Shown here in pieces: positions 35,497 through 44,104 of a stretch of DNA of 64,000 nucleotides (position 1 is its first letter; every line of letters starts with the position of its first letter). The notes below the pieces were generated by a model that made no database searches, was not told the DNA's origin, and saw only the letters and a list, made by a program, of their open reading frames with translations. Origin of the DNA: Oscillospiraceae bacterium (GTDB lineage Bacteria; Bacillota; Clostridia; Oscillospirales; CAG-382); contig SVRF01000003.1 of NCBI GenBank assembly GCA_015064945.1, positions 17,810-81,809 on the forward strand, given 5' to 3'. The translations under genes and the position numbers were made by a program.

Positions 35497-37683
35497 TTAT
35501 TGAGGCTTGCCGTCAACATAAGTGATGGTACGCCATTCCTCTTCATCGCCGTAATAATATTGGGCTTTCCCCTGTAAAAAGCCTTCCACGAAGTCTCCTT
35601 TTACCATATCGCCGTCGGCATAGGCAATAACGCCGTAGCCGCTAAACTTGCCGTCTTCAAAGCCGCCGCTGTAGCTGCCGCCTGCGGCAAAGGTCAGAAC
35701 CGCCTCGTCGTCGTGGTATTTGTTGTGGACAAAGTAACCCTTATAATGGTCGCCGTTTTTAAACAAAGCTGTACCTTCGCCCTCTAAAACACCCTCTACA
35801 AAGACACCCGTATAGCTGTTGCCGCCGATAACATAAGTACCCTTGCCGTTTTGTACATTATTTATCCATCCGCCTTCGTAGCTGTCGCCGTTACTGTAAA
35901 GATACTTGCCCTGCCCGTGGCGCACGCCCATAACAAAGTCACCTTCGTACACGTCGCCGCTGGTCCAGACAAATTTCCCCTTGCCGTGCCATTTGCCGTC
36001 CTTAAGAGTGCCCTCGTACATATCACCGTTGGCACATTCATAAACGCAAACGCCCGTGGGCTTACCCTCGAAGAAGGTGCCAGAAACAAAGCCGCCGTCG
36101 GGGAAGTACCAAGTACCCGTGCCGTTTATCTCATCCTCGTACCAAATGCCGTCGTAGCGACTGCCGTCGTTATATTTATATAGTCCGTTGCCGTTGAACA
36201 TTCCCTCGGAAAAACTGCCGCTGTAGCTTTCGCCGGAATTAAAGACCAAGGTTCCCGTACCGTCGGGCACTCCCTGCACAAGCCAGCCCGTATACAGGCC
36301 TTCCCTATACGCTATGGTTCCGTATTCCCTCTCGGGGATATCAAAGGAAGGTTCGTCACTTGCGCCGTCCTCGCTTATTTCCTCCGAGGAAGGCTCATCG
36401 GAATTATGCAAAACCTCTTCATCCGAGGTATCTGTACTGTTTCTGCCGGGGGTCATAAGCCGTGTACCTATAAACAGAATGGCAAACACAAGGACACAGA
36501 TAAGAAGAAGTGCGGTAGCGATATCGCCTGCGGTCATCCTCTGTTTACCGTTTTTATAGCGCTTTATGTCCAGCGCTGTCATAAGCTGTTTGTTGCGCTT
36601 TAGGGTAGCTTTATCCACCGACGCCCCTTTTGCATAGCGTGCCGCAGGCTTTTTACCCCTGAACAACAGAGAAAACCACCTGAATACCCACATCAAAGGT
36701 AACAGGAAGGGCAGATACTTCAAAAAAGGATACCTTTCCTTCATCGCGCCGAAGGACGGGAACACCGATGAGATAAAATAGCCTAACCTGCTTTTATCCC
36801 CACGCTTGTTGGCAGCGCTTATCTCGGCACTGCCGAAAACGCCGCCCGATAATATGTAGTCCGCAAAGTTCTGCGTAAGCTCGTCGGGAGTGTTGCCGTA
36901 GAACAAACAATGTATAAGCTTTTTTACCTGTATTTCAAAGCGTACAAGCCCCATGGACTCCAGCACGCTTTTAACATACCCATCGTCCAGCTTTAAACCG
37001 CAACGGGAGAAAAATACCTTTATATCCGCAAGCATACGTATACCTGCGCCCGAGGTGCGGACGTGACGGGCAAAATGGGACAGCATATAAATATAAAAAT
37101 CACTTAGGTTAAGGGAAAGTCTAAAGCCCTTTTCCCCTACGGGCAGGGCACGCTCCATAAGATTTTTGTGGAAGTCACTGCTGTCCGCAGGCTTCCAATG
37201 CAGCTCGAATACATTGCCGTTTTCGTGCTTATATATGTCGTGTCCGCTGTGAGAGTCAGTTCTCTTATATCCACAGCTTTCCATTACTTTTTTTGCATCC
37301 TTACGGTTAAAACGCTCTATCATTATATCCGTATCGCCCATAAGGCGCATATCGGTGGAGGGGTAATACATACGCATCACACTGCCCTTAAGGGGGAGAT
37401 AATTAAGCTCCGCTTTGTCAAAAGCGGCAAAGACACGCTTCTCCTCCTCTTCACGGCTAAGGTCCCAAAGCAATGCTTGGTTGTGGACGTCCTCCAGCAT
37501 AGTGCGAAGTTCTGCGGGAATATCTGCGCCGCTTAGAGAGTAGTAAACAGAGCTTGCCACACCCTGCGACATAGCAAGACGGAAAAACTCTGCAGATTTA
37601 ACATCCGCAAAGTCTGCATTACAGGCTTTGCCTGCCAAAGCGGCAGCATAAGCCTTGACCAAATTTCTTTCCGTTAGCGTCAT
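35497..37683 (-). CDS. Nucleotidyltransferase (NTP_transf_5)-transmembrane-MORN fusion protein
   Basis: 728 aa. The N-terminal 350 residues match the NTP_transf_5 family: LPLKGSVMRMYYP then RLMGDTDIMIE, with the DxD metal site. These nucleotidyltransferases accompany certain RiPP and polysaccharide clusters. One membrane helix follows near residues 389-410, an acidic Ser-rich linker, then about ten MORN repeats (GxGxYxYxDGSxYxGxWxxDxxNG pattern) to the C-terminus. The catalytic domain should be cytoplasmic and the MORN sheet outside. Two bases separate it from the S26 gene. MORN modules bind lipids or act as rulers elsewhere; their role here is unknown. Confidence 0.85.
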   Translation of the reverse strand: MTLTERNLVKAYAAALAGKACNADFADVKSAEFFRLAMSQGVASSVYYSLSGADIPAELRTMLEDVHNQALLWDLSREEEEKRVFAAFDKAELNYLPLKGSVMRMYYPSTDMRLMGDTDIMIERFNRKDAKKVMESCGYKRTDSHSGHDIYKHENGNVFELHWKPADSSDFHKNLMERALPVGEKGFRLSLNLSDFYIYMLSHFARHVRTSGAGIRMLADIKVFFSRCGLKLDDGYVKSVLESMGLVRFEIQVKKLIHCLFYGNTPDELTQNFADYILSGGVFGSAEISAANKRGDKSRLGYFISSVFPSFGAMKERYPFLKYLPFLLPLMWVFRWFSLLFRGKKPAARYAKGASVDKATLKRNKQLMTALDIKRYKNGKQRMTAGDIATALLLICVLVFAILFIGTRLMTPGRNSTDTSDEEVLHNSDEPSSEEISEDGASDEPSFDIPEREYGTIAYREGLYTGWLVQGVPDGTGTLVFNSGESYSGSFSEGMFNGNGLYKYNDGSRYDGIWYEDEINGTGTWYFPDGGFVSGTFFEGKPTGVCVYECANGDMYEGTLKDGKWHGKGKFVWTSGDVYEGDFVMGVRHGQGKYLYSNGDSYEGGWINNVQNGKGTYVIGGNSYTGVFVEGVLEGEGTALFKNGDHYKGYFVHNKYHDDEAVLTFAAGGSYSGGFEDGKFSGYGVIAYADGDMVKGDFVEGFLQGKAQYYYGDEEEWRTITYVDGKPQ

Positions 37684-37685
37684 AT

Positions 37686-38105
37686 TTACCCTCTTTTACC
37701 CCTTAGCATCCGTAAAGCCGTGCGCCGAAGAACACGCAGTCTTCCGTACATTCGATGGGAAAAGCCTTGCAGTTTGCGGCTTTTACCCTCTGTTTCCGCC
37801 CTTACGGCAAGTGCCGCCACAAGACTTTTGTCCACGCCTTTTTCCGTAACAAGCTCGTTATCGCCACGGCAGTTAAGGCTGTCTTTTGCGACCTTTACAA
37901 CACGGTGCAGTACAACTGCCCCGTTTTTGCGTTTATACAAAACAATATCGTATTTTTTGATTTTTGCGGGAGCGGTAAGCTCCACCATCGTAACGCCATC
38001 CTTAAAAAGGGGCATCATACTTATACCCGTTACCGTAAGCTCAGCCCTTGCGCCTCTGTCCACACGCTGTTTTATCAAATCGAAAACATCATCATTCTTC
38101 AACAA
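37686..38105 (-). CDS. S24/S26-like signal peptidase-domain protein (Ser-His type, no membrane anchor)
   Basis: 139 aa from a TTG at 38105 with GGAGG six bases upstream, overlapping the end of the pqqD gene by 14 bases. The peptidase motif TVTGISMMPLF provides the Ser and VVLHRVVKV the His, as in the SipW/ER-type signal peptidases that use Ser-His rather than Ser-Lys. CRGDNELV matches the third conserved box. Unlike SipW it has no obvious membrane helix; the tail is highly basic (RMYGRLRVLRRTALRMLRGKR), perhaps for membrane surface binding. It may process a peptide partner of the PqqD protein. Confidence 0.78.
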   Translation of the reverse strand: MLKNDDVFDLIKQRVDRGARAELTVTGISMMPLFKDGVTMVELTAPAKIKKYDIVLYKRKNGAVVLHRVVKVAKDSLNCRGDNELVTEKGVDKSLVAALAVRAETEGKSRKLQGFSHRMYGRLRVLRRTALRMLRGKRG

Positions 38106-38358
38106 GGCACGCCTCCCTAAGCTTGCCGTAAAATCTGTCCACATCTGCGGCGGCAATAACCTCATCCACTTCGTAGGTGCTTGTAAGGGCGGCAACAGTT
38201 TCCTCTCGGTCAAGCCCTTTTTCCAAGGAGCGCCATATAAACGCACCCGTGCCGTTAAAGCTTATCATACCGTTGAACTGTAATTTTGCATCACCCGTAG
38301 GCACAACAATATAACTTTCGCCAAGCTCCCTTAAAACAAAGCCCTGCTTTATCTTCAT
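38092..38358 (-). CDS. PqqD-family peptide-binding protein
   Basis: 88 aa. The winged-helix-like PqqD fold (RiPP recognition element) is recognisable from MKIKQGFVLRELGESYIVVP, FNGTGAFIWRSLEKG and the C-terminal DVDRFYGKLREACLV. Such domains bind leader peptides of ribosomal natural products and deliver them to modifying enzymes. The ATG overlaps the kinase stop codon (ATGA). No precursor peptide is visible beside it. Confidence 0.88.
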   Translation of the reverse strand: MKIKQGFVLRELGESYIVVPTGDAKLQFNGMISFNGTGAFIWRSLEKGLDREETVAALTSTYEVDEVIAAADVDRFYGKLREACLVEE

Positions 38359-39053
38359 CTTAAATCCTCCGTTGCCGCAAAGGCGGTAAACGCCGCCTCG
38401 TCCTGCATATTACAGTCCAAGGAAAGCACGCTGACCTTATCCAAAAAGCTTTGTAAGCTGACAAAAAGCGCATCCATACCGTGACTGTCAGCAGGGCGCA
38501 GCATCGACTCCAACAGCAAATAAGGCGTTTTGCTTTTATCCATGGGCTTAACGTAATTAAACTCTGCCCGCCTTAAAAAGTATAGGGCTTTTACAACGCC
38601 GCAGGCGTTTATGCGCCCGTATCCGCTGCCGCACCAAGGGGTGCCGAAGGCGTAGGGCACGCCATCGATTATACGGATGGCAGGCTTATCGTCATTGATG
38701 ATTACGGCACCTTCTATATTCTTGACCCAAAGGGCGGCGTGGGTGGATTTACCGATGCCGCTGGGGGCGGAAAATAAATACACAAAATCCTTGTAAAGTA
38801 CCGCAGAAGCATGAAGCACAAAGCCACCGTGGTAAAGCAGTTGGCTGCAAAACTCCACACAGCTTAACTGATACTCCGCCAAAGGGACAGAAAGTCCCGC
38901 TTGCTGAGCCAATGCCTGTACATCCGCATCCTTAAGCTTTATGCTTATATCGGAAGCGCTATCCCTACTTAAAAAGGGGGCGGCTCTATCCAAAAGCTCA
39001 TTATACTGAGGGGTCATTTCCACATTTAAGCCGCATATACGGTAAATTGCCAT
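38355..39053 (-). CDS. HPr kinase-like P-loop kinase
   Basis: 232 aa from the ATG at 39053, five bases after a GAGAGGGGGAG site. The Walker A loop is SAPSGIGKSTHAALW, with VIINDDKPAIR as the Walker B-like acidic segment and GTPWCGSGYGRIN downstream, as in HprK C-terminal domains. It is not a full HprK (no N-terminal domain). Such kinases phosphorylate Ser of peptides in some lasso-peptide clusters. First gene of the operon with pqqD, S26, NTP_transf_5-MORN and PAP2. Confidence 0.82.
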   Translation of the reverse strand: MAIYRICGLNVEMTPQYNELLDRAAPFLSRDSASDISIKLKDADVQALAQQAGLSVPLAEYQLSCVEFCSQLLYHGGFVLHASAVLYKDFVYLFSAPSGIGKSTHAALWVKNIEGAVIINDDKPAIRIIDGVPYAFGTPWCGSGYGRINACGVVKALYFLRRAEFNYVKPMDKSKTPYLLLESMLRPADSHGMDALFVSLQSFLDKVSVLSLDCNMQDEAAFTAFAATEDLR

Positions 39054-39167
39054 ATTACTCCCCCTCTCCTCACGAAAAGGCACATATCGCCTTTTAATAC
39101 GACTTAATTATATAACAGCAAAGATACAAAGTCAATGCGTTTAGCGGGAAAAACTTTATAATTTTTA

Positions 39168-39196
39168 TTGATTTGGAGAACAAAAGGTGGTATAAT
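39168..39196 (+). promoter_or_regulatory. Promoter of the apgM-like gene
   Basis: TTGATT (39168-39173), 17 bases, TATAAT (39191-39196). Downstream, AAAGGA-GTATA-TCCTTT (39217-39233) can form a small hairpin over a ribosome-site-like sequence. Confidence 0.7.
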
Positions 39197-39261
39197 GATG
39201 TGATGAATATTTATGAAAGGAGTATATCCTTTGGCGTTTTGGCAAAAGGATGCTTGGTTTT

Positions 39262-40476
39262 ATGAAATATATTATTCTTGTGGGCGACGGTATGCCCGAC
39301 CTGCCCATTGCAGAGCTTGGCGGCAAGACCCCTATGGCTGCGGCAAACAAGCCCTATATGAACTATATTGCCTCTATGGGTATTAACGGCAGAGCTTTTA
39401 CGGTGCCTCGCAGTATGACCCCCGAAAGTGACACGGCAAACCTTGCGCTTATGGGTTATAATCCCGAGATCTATTCCAAGGGGCGCTCTCCTTTGGAGGC
39501 GGTAAGTATGGGCATAAATATGGCAGAGGACGAAACCGCCATACGCGCAAACCTTGTTGCTCTTTCCGACCTGGGTGAGCCTTACGAAGAAAAGATAATG
39601 CTTGACCACTCCTCCGACGAGATACCCACTGAGGAAGCACGCATACTTATTGAGGACTTGAACAAGCATTTTGCAAACGATGTTTTCAGACTTTACGCCG
39701 GTATAAGCTATCGCCATTGCCTTATCTGGAAGAACTGTCCTCCCTTTTACGATTTCTCCCGTCCCCACGATATCCTTAACGAGACCATCAAGGCATATCT
39801 GCCTACCAAGGACACAAGCCGTCCTTTCCTTAAACTAATGAAGGAAAGCTTTGACTTCCTTAACAACCATCCCCTTAACATAAAGCGTGCCGCCGCAGGC
39901 AAGAAAAAGGCAAACTCTTTGTGGCTGTGGAGCCCCGGCAAAAAGCCTGCCCTGCCCTCCTTTAAGGATATGACGGGCTTGGATGCATCGGTTGTTTGCG
40001 CAGTTGACCTTATAAAAGGCATAGGCCTTTGCGCAGGGATGGACGCACCCGAGGTTGAGGGTGCAACCGGCAATATTGACACCAACTTTAAAGGCAAGGC
40101 TGACGTTGCTTTGCGTGAGCTGATGAACGGCAAGGACTTGGTTTATATCCACGTGGAAGCGCCCGATGAATGCGGTCACAGAGGTGAAGCGGACAATAAG
40201 GTTAAATCCATAGAGCTTATAGACAAAGAAATTTTAGGTTATATGATGAACGAGCTGGACAAGGCAGGCGAGCATTACAAGATCTTGCTTACGCCCGACC
40301 ACCCCACTCCCATCTCCGCAAGAACCCACACCTTGGACGCAGTACCCTTTGTTATTTACAAGAGCAACCAAAAGCGCAAGGGCAACATTGAGGTTTACGA
40401 CGAAAAGAGCGGATATGAAGGCGGCGTATACTTAGAGGACGGTTACAAGCTTATGGACCTGTTCCTTAAGGTTTAA
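39262..40476 (+). CDS. ApgM-type cofactor-independent phosphoglycerate mutase family enzyme
   Basis: 404 aa, alkaline phosphatase superfamily. MKYIILVGDGMPDLP carries the metal-binding Asp, PESDTANLALMGY the catalytic Ser/Thr region, and HVEAPDECGHRGE, KSIELIDKEI and LLTPDHPTP the remaining metal ligands. Family members interconvert 3- and 2-phosphoglycerate, but close relatives in some bacteria have been assigned as homoserine kinase; an aspartokinase gene is in the same window but 15 kb away. I start at 39262 because the family begins there; the ATG at 39250 is also possible. Confidence 0.87.
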   Translation: MKYIILVGDGMPDLPIAELGGKTPMAAANKPYMNYIASMGINGRAFTVPRSMTPESDTANLALMGYNPEIYSKGRSPLEAVSMGINMAEDETAIRANLVALSDLGEPYEEKIMLDHSSDEIPTEEARILIEDLNKHFANDVFRLYAGISYRHCLIWKNCPPFYDFSRPHDILNETIKAYLPTKDTSRPFLKLMKESFDFLNNHPLNIKRAAAGKKKANSLWLWSPGKKPALPSFKDMTGLDASVVCAVDLIKGIGLCAGMDAPEVEGATGNIDTNFKGKADVALRELMNGKDLVYIHVEAPDECGHRGEADNKVKSIELIDKEILGYMMNELDKAGEHYKILLTPDHPTPISARTHTLDAVPFVIYKSNQKRKGNIEVYDEKSGYEGGVYLEDGYKLMDLFLKV

Positions 40477-40489
40477 CGGAGGCCTTTGT

Positions 40490-41620
40490 ATGACTAAAAG
40501 AATTCTGGCCCTGTTGTTAAGCCTTGCTATGGTAGTTCCGTTTTGCGGCTGTGCGGAAGACGAGCCTGCGGTAAGCGAGGAAAAGAGCGAGCTTGCAAAG
40601 AAAGACGCGGTAGAAGAAATACAGACCTACGTAGAAAACGAACTAGGCATGAAGGCGGGCGACGGCACCGTTGAGGAATATTATATCGAAATCCACACCG
40701 AGGAAAGCACCGCAGAGGAAAGCACCGCAGAGGAAAGCACCGCAGAGGAAAGCACCGCAGAGGAAAGCTCTGCGCCGCCCGTACTTACCACGGTACAACC
40801 CGACCCTAACTGCGGTATTACATTGCCCGAAAGTATAGACCCCGACTATCTTGAAACCATAAGACAGACCTTGGACAGCGCACCCTATGCCTGTGCAATG
40901 TTCTATGTAGATTTGGAAACGGGTCTTTCCGTAAGCTACAATCCCGACAGAATGTTTGCGGGCGCCAGCCTTATAAAAGCCGAATACCTGATGATGGTAT
41001 TTGACGAAATACAGGAAGGCAGAGAAAGCTACGACAACGCTTATACCTACACACCCGGGAACAAGCGTGACGGCACCACCAAAATCCCCTATGATTTTGA
41101 GTTTGGGGACAAGATCACCGTAAAACAGCTTATAGAATACGTGGTTTGGCACAGCGATAACACGGGATATAATATGCTTCAAAGCTATGTAAGATCCTAT
41201 TACGATATTTTCGATTGGGCAAAGGAACGCTACGGTACGAAATTTGAGTATAAGGACTGTAATTGGCTTAACGCAAGAGGCGTTACCGAATGTTGGAAGG
41301 ATATTTACAACCGCTATAAAAACGGCGACGAAGATTATATGTGGTATGTAAGCCTGCTCTTGGAAGCCAACGAAAACAAGTTTATAAGAGGTGGCTTACC
41401 CAAGGACGCAAGCGGAAATTATATGTATAAGGTTGCCCACAAATACGGTATGGATATTAATGCATCCAACGACGCGGCAATAGTATTTTACGAGGACAGA
41501 CCCTACTTTTTGGTAGTGCTTACGGACTATATAGGCATTAACACCGAAAGATTTATAAACGAGGTTTCTTCCGAGGTTTTTGCTATGCACGAGTATATCT
41601 GCTCCTTTAACGAAAATTAA
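40490..41620 (+). CDS. Lipoprotein serine hydrolase of the class A beta-lactamase fold with an FtsL-like tail segment
   Basis: 376 aa. Lipobox FCGC near residue 19. Residues 40-72 copy the C-terminal LGM-motif region of FtsL (ENELGMKAGDG...); after this comes a tandem STAEE repeat linker (18-base-scale DNA repeats), then a serine hydrolase domain with all penicillin-recognising motifs: SLIK (SxxK), SDN (HSDNTGYN) and KYG (HKYGMD) in the KTG place. It lacks the beta-lactamase omega-loop ExxLN that I can see, so hydrolysis of wall peptides or a sensor role is as likely as beta-lactamase. It follows the mutase gene by 13 bases (GGAGG RBS). Confidence 0.82.
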   Translation: MTKRILALLLSLAMVVPFCGCAEDEPAVSEEKSELAKKDAVEEIQTYVENELGMKAGDGTVEEYYIEIHTEESTAEESTAEESTAEESTAEESSAPPVLTTVQPDPNCGITLPESIDPDYLETIRQTLDSAPYACAMFYVDLETGLSVSYNPDRMFAGASLIKAEYLMMVFDEIQEGRESYDNAYTYTPGNKRDGTTKIPYDFEFGDKITVKQLIEYVVWHSDNTGYNMLQSYVRSYYDIFDWAKERYGTKFEYKDCNWLNARGVTECWKDIYNRYKNGDEDYMWYVSLLLEANENKFIRGGLPKDASGNYMYKVAHKYGMDINASNDAAIVFYEDRPYFLVVLTDYIGINTERFINEVSSEVFAMHEYICSFNEN

Positions 41621-41989
41621 AATGCCCCATAAATCCGAAAAGTTTTATGGAGCTCCCAACAAAAAAGGCAGGCTACAAAGCCTGCCTCAGACCGCTGACA
41701 AAGGCACAGACCACGAAAAAAGAAAAATATAATTACACATAAAGATGAAAATTCAGGGACGCATCCCTGAATTTTCTGCATTACATTGTATTTTTTCGTT
41801 CAAAACGAACCTCGGCTCACAGTACATTGGTACAGTTCTCGCCTCGGTTCGTCTTGTCTGCACTCTTTCTCAGCACTCTGCCAAGCTGATGACAAGTTTG
41901 TCATCAGCTTGAGGCAGGCTACAAAGCCTGCCTTATGTTTTCACGAGAAAGGGCTAAGCGAAATGCTTAACCCTTTTATTTCTTTATAT
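41621..41989. repeat. Non-coding repeat-rich spacer with several hairpins
   Basis: No gene seen. In order: a degenerate CCCC...CCCAACAA repeat (41621-41662); AGGCAGGCTACAAAGCCTGCCT (41666-41687), repeated identically at 41912-41933; a 13-bp stem GAAAATTCAGGGA (41747-41776); a CGAACC/GGTTCG pair around GTAC-ATTG-GTAC (about 41802-41850); a perfect 13-bp palindrome AAGCTGATGACAA with a two-base spacer (41883-41910); and an AAAGGG...CCCTTTT stem (41946-41976) that may end transcription of either flanking gene. Confidence 0.7.
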
Positions 41990-43546
41990 TTAACCAATAG
42001 TGATAGTACCGAAGGACTCGGTTATCAAATCTGCGTCAAATTTAAGGATCTGTGATGCGTCCAAGCTATCCGTTTTGCCGTCGCCGTTTACATCACCTAC
42101 AAGCTCGGTTGCAGCATCAAAGGTGATAAGCTCCGCATCGTGACGGAGTACATAAGCAGCATCCAAATTGTCAACATTGCCGTCATAGGTTACGTCGCCC
42201 AATACATATTCCTGCCCTGCAGAGGACCAAACAGCATAAAGGGTTACATCTGCATTTGCGGTATAGCTTGCGCCCGCTTCATAAGCAACAACGGTGGAGC
42301 TGCTGCTTGTTGCCCAGCCTTCAAAGGTAAAGCCGTCTTTAACAGGAACAATGCTGCTGAGGGTAAGCGCTTCGCCTTCCGTTTTTGTCTGAGCAGAGGG
42401 AGCACCTGCGCCGCCGTTAGCATTGTAGCTTACGGTATAGGTGCGTACTGCGTCACCGCTTACGCTTACGGTATGAGCTGCACCTGTAACGCCGTAATTA
42501 ACAAAGCCTGCTGCATCTACTGCCAAAACAAAGGTCTCGTTAACCAAATCGTTATCGATGCTGATAACAGCCTCACCTGCGGAAAGCGCCTTAAAGGTGA
42601 TGGCAAAGCCAAGACTGTTATCCGCTTTTACATAATAATCATCGTTTGCCAAGAGATCATCAGCAGTACAGGCAACACTGAGCCAATAGGGTACAGCGCC
42701 TTTATCGGCAGAACTTAAATCGGTGGTTTTGCCAGCCCAATTTGCGGGCACGATAGGTTCTGCGGAAACAAGCTGAAGTTTGGTCTTGTCGTATACAAGA
42801 GGAAGGTCGCAAGCAACGAGACCGTTGGGTGCGGTTATAGCATTAACATAAGCGTTAACGGTAAAGGTGCTGCCTGTAGCAACGGCAGTTTTGCCGCTTA
42901 AGGACATAGCGGCACCGGGCTTGTAGGAGCCGGTAGAGAAGCCGTATGCTTCAAGCTCGTCAAAGCTTACAACGTATTTGTAACCGGAAGAAGCTTGGGT
43001 ATTAAGCTCTACCTTTATCTTCTTTACGTCCATAGCGGTTTCGCTAAAGGTGGCGGTAACGTCAAAATACTGCTCATCAGTAGAGTCGGGTGCATAGGGT
43101 GCGCCCTCGATAGCTACAGAGCTTTCCTCAAAAGAAAGTGAGCTGTAGGAGCCCGTTTCGCCTGCAACCTGAATATCAACAATGTTAAGATATCTGTTGC
43201 CGTTTCTGCGAACGCCGCGGAAAACAAGACAGTTCACAAAAGAGGGGGCTTTTAAAGTAAACTCGATTATAGTGGAGCTATAGGTACCCACAAGCTCTAC
43301 AGTAGTGCCGGGAACGCCGTACATATCGTCAAATTCCACGTCCTCACCGCGAACCTTACCGTCGTTAAGCACGGTACAGGAGGTATCTGTGCAGGAATTT
43401 AAAAAGCCGTTACTGTCCTCCACATAAACATAGGTTGCATCCAAAAGCAGGTTTTTGCCGAGTTCCTCTGCACCTGCAGGTACGGTAAATACCACGGTGC
43501 TGAGGCACATAAGCAAGCAAAGAATAAATGCAAGGGTTCTTTTCAT
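41990..43546 (-). CDS. Secreted cohesin-like/dockerin protein with discoidin-like and InlB-type B-repeat domains
   Basis: 518 aa. Signal peptide (1-26), an N-terminal beta-rich, discoidin-like domain (about 28-190), a cohesin-like domain (about 205-345: FTVNAYVNAITAPNGLVACD...), a Listeria-Bacteroides B-repeat (VSYNANGGAGAPSAQ...GYT-type, ending LYAVW; about 362-430), and a C-terminal type I dockerin with duplicated GDVTYDGNVDNLDAA and GDVNGDGKTDSLDAS loops. Having a cohesin-like and a dockerin domain in one chain suits a scaffold or adaptor of a surface complex. Confidence 0.83.
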   Translation of the reverse strand: MKRTLAFILCLLMCLSTVVFTVPAGAEELGKNLLLDATYVYVEDSNGFLNSCTDTSCTVLNDGKVRGEDVEFDDMYGVPGTTVELVGTYSSTIIEFTLKAPSFVNCLVFRGVRRNGNRYLNIVDIQVAGETGSYSSLSFEESSVAIEGAPYAPDSTDEQYFDVTATFSETAMDVKKIKVELNTQASSGYKYVVSFDELEAYGFSTGSYKPGAAMSLSGKTAVATGSTFTVNAYVNAITAPNGLVACDLPLVYDKTKLQLVSAEPIVPANWAGKTTDLSSADKGAVPYWLSVACTADDLLANDDYYVKADNSLGFAITFKALSAGEAVISIDNDLVNETFVLAVDAAGFVNYGVTGAAHTVSVSGDAVRTYTVSYNANGGAGAPSAQTKTEGEALTLSSIVPVKDGFTFEGWATSSSSTVVAYEAGASYTANADVTLYAVWSSAGQEYVLGDVTYDGNVDNLDAAYVLRHDAELITFDAATELVGDVNGDGKTDSLDASQILKFDADLITESFGTITIG

Positions 43547-43609
43547 TGTTATTTTCCTCTCAACATAATATTATATAGATTTAATATTCCCATATTAAAA
43601 ACGCAAAGA

Positions 43610-44104
43610 TCAAAGGGAAATGATCGTCCTATCCATACGCTTTGCGTATCCAACCGTATACGCAGTGCCGCCGCCTTGCTTGCGCAAATAGCAAACACAG
43701 TACTTGGCGTGTTTTACCATATATTCATTGCGAAGCCGCATACAGTCGTTTTTGTAGTTTCGGTTAACATAATGTGCAAGGTCGCAATCAGACAAAATAT
43801 CATCATAGACCCGTTTGTTGCAGTCCGACCACTTTTCAGACTGATTATCGCAGGGAAGCGCCAACACAAGCTTTATAAAGGGGTATTTGCTTTTAAGGGA
43901 TAACACCGTCTGTGCCGCCATTGTGTCAAAGCCCAAAGCGCCGCCTGCAATGAACACTACAACGCCCTTGTTGATCAAATTTTCCGTCTCTGCTTTAAGC
44001 CTGAGCTCTATATCCTCTACCGCTTCGGCAGGGATAACACGATGGCCCGTGAAGCAACAGCACTGTTCAAGGCTGTAACGGCTTTCTAATTGGTCATGCG
44101 TCAT
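43610..44104 (-). CDS. SLOG-family (DUF1273/YpsA-like) protein
   Basis: 164 aa from the ATG at 44104, which has GAGGGT upstream and overlaps the preceding lipoprotein gene by 11 bases. CCFTGHRVIP at the start, AGGALGFDTMAA and the LVLALPCDNQSEKW segment define this Rossmann-like nucleotide-ligand family. Members may bind nucleotide-derived signals; no enzymatic role is proven. Confidence 0.85.
   Translation of the reverse strand: MTHDQLESRYSLEQCCCFTGHRVIPAEAVEDIELRLKAETENLINKGVVVFIAGGALGFDTMAAQTVLSLKSKYPFIKLVLALPCDNQSEKWSDCNKRVYDDILSDCDLAHYVNRNYKNDCMRLRNEYMVKHAKYCVCYLRKQGGGTAYTVGYAKRMDRTIISL

Noticed and set aside
38092..39250. Lasso-peptide cluster with precursor
   Set aside because: I searched by eye upstream of the kinase and between the genes for a short ORF with a leader-core pattern; none is convincing, and cyclase and B2 protease genes are absent.
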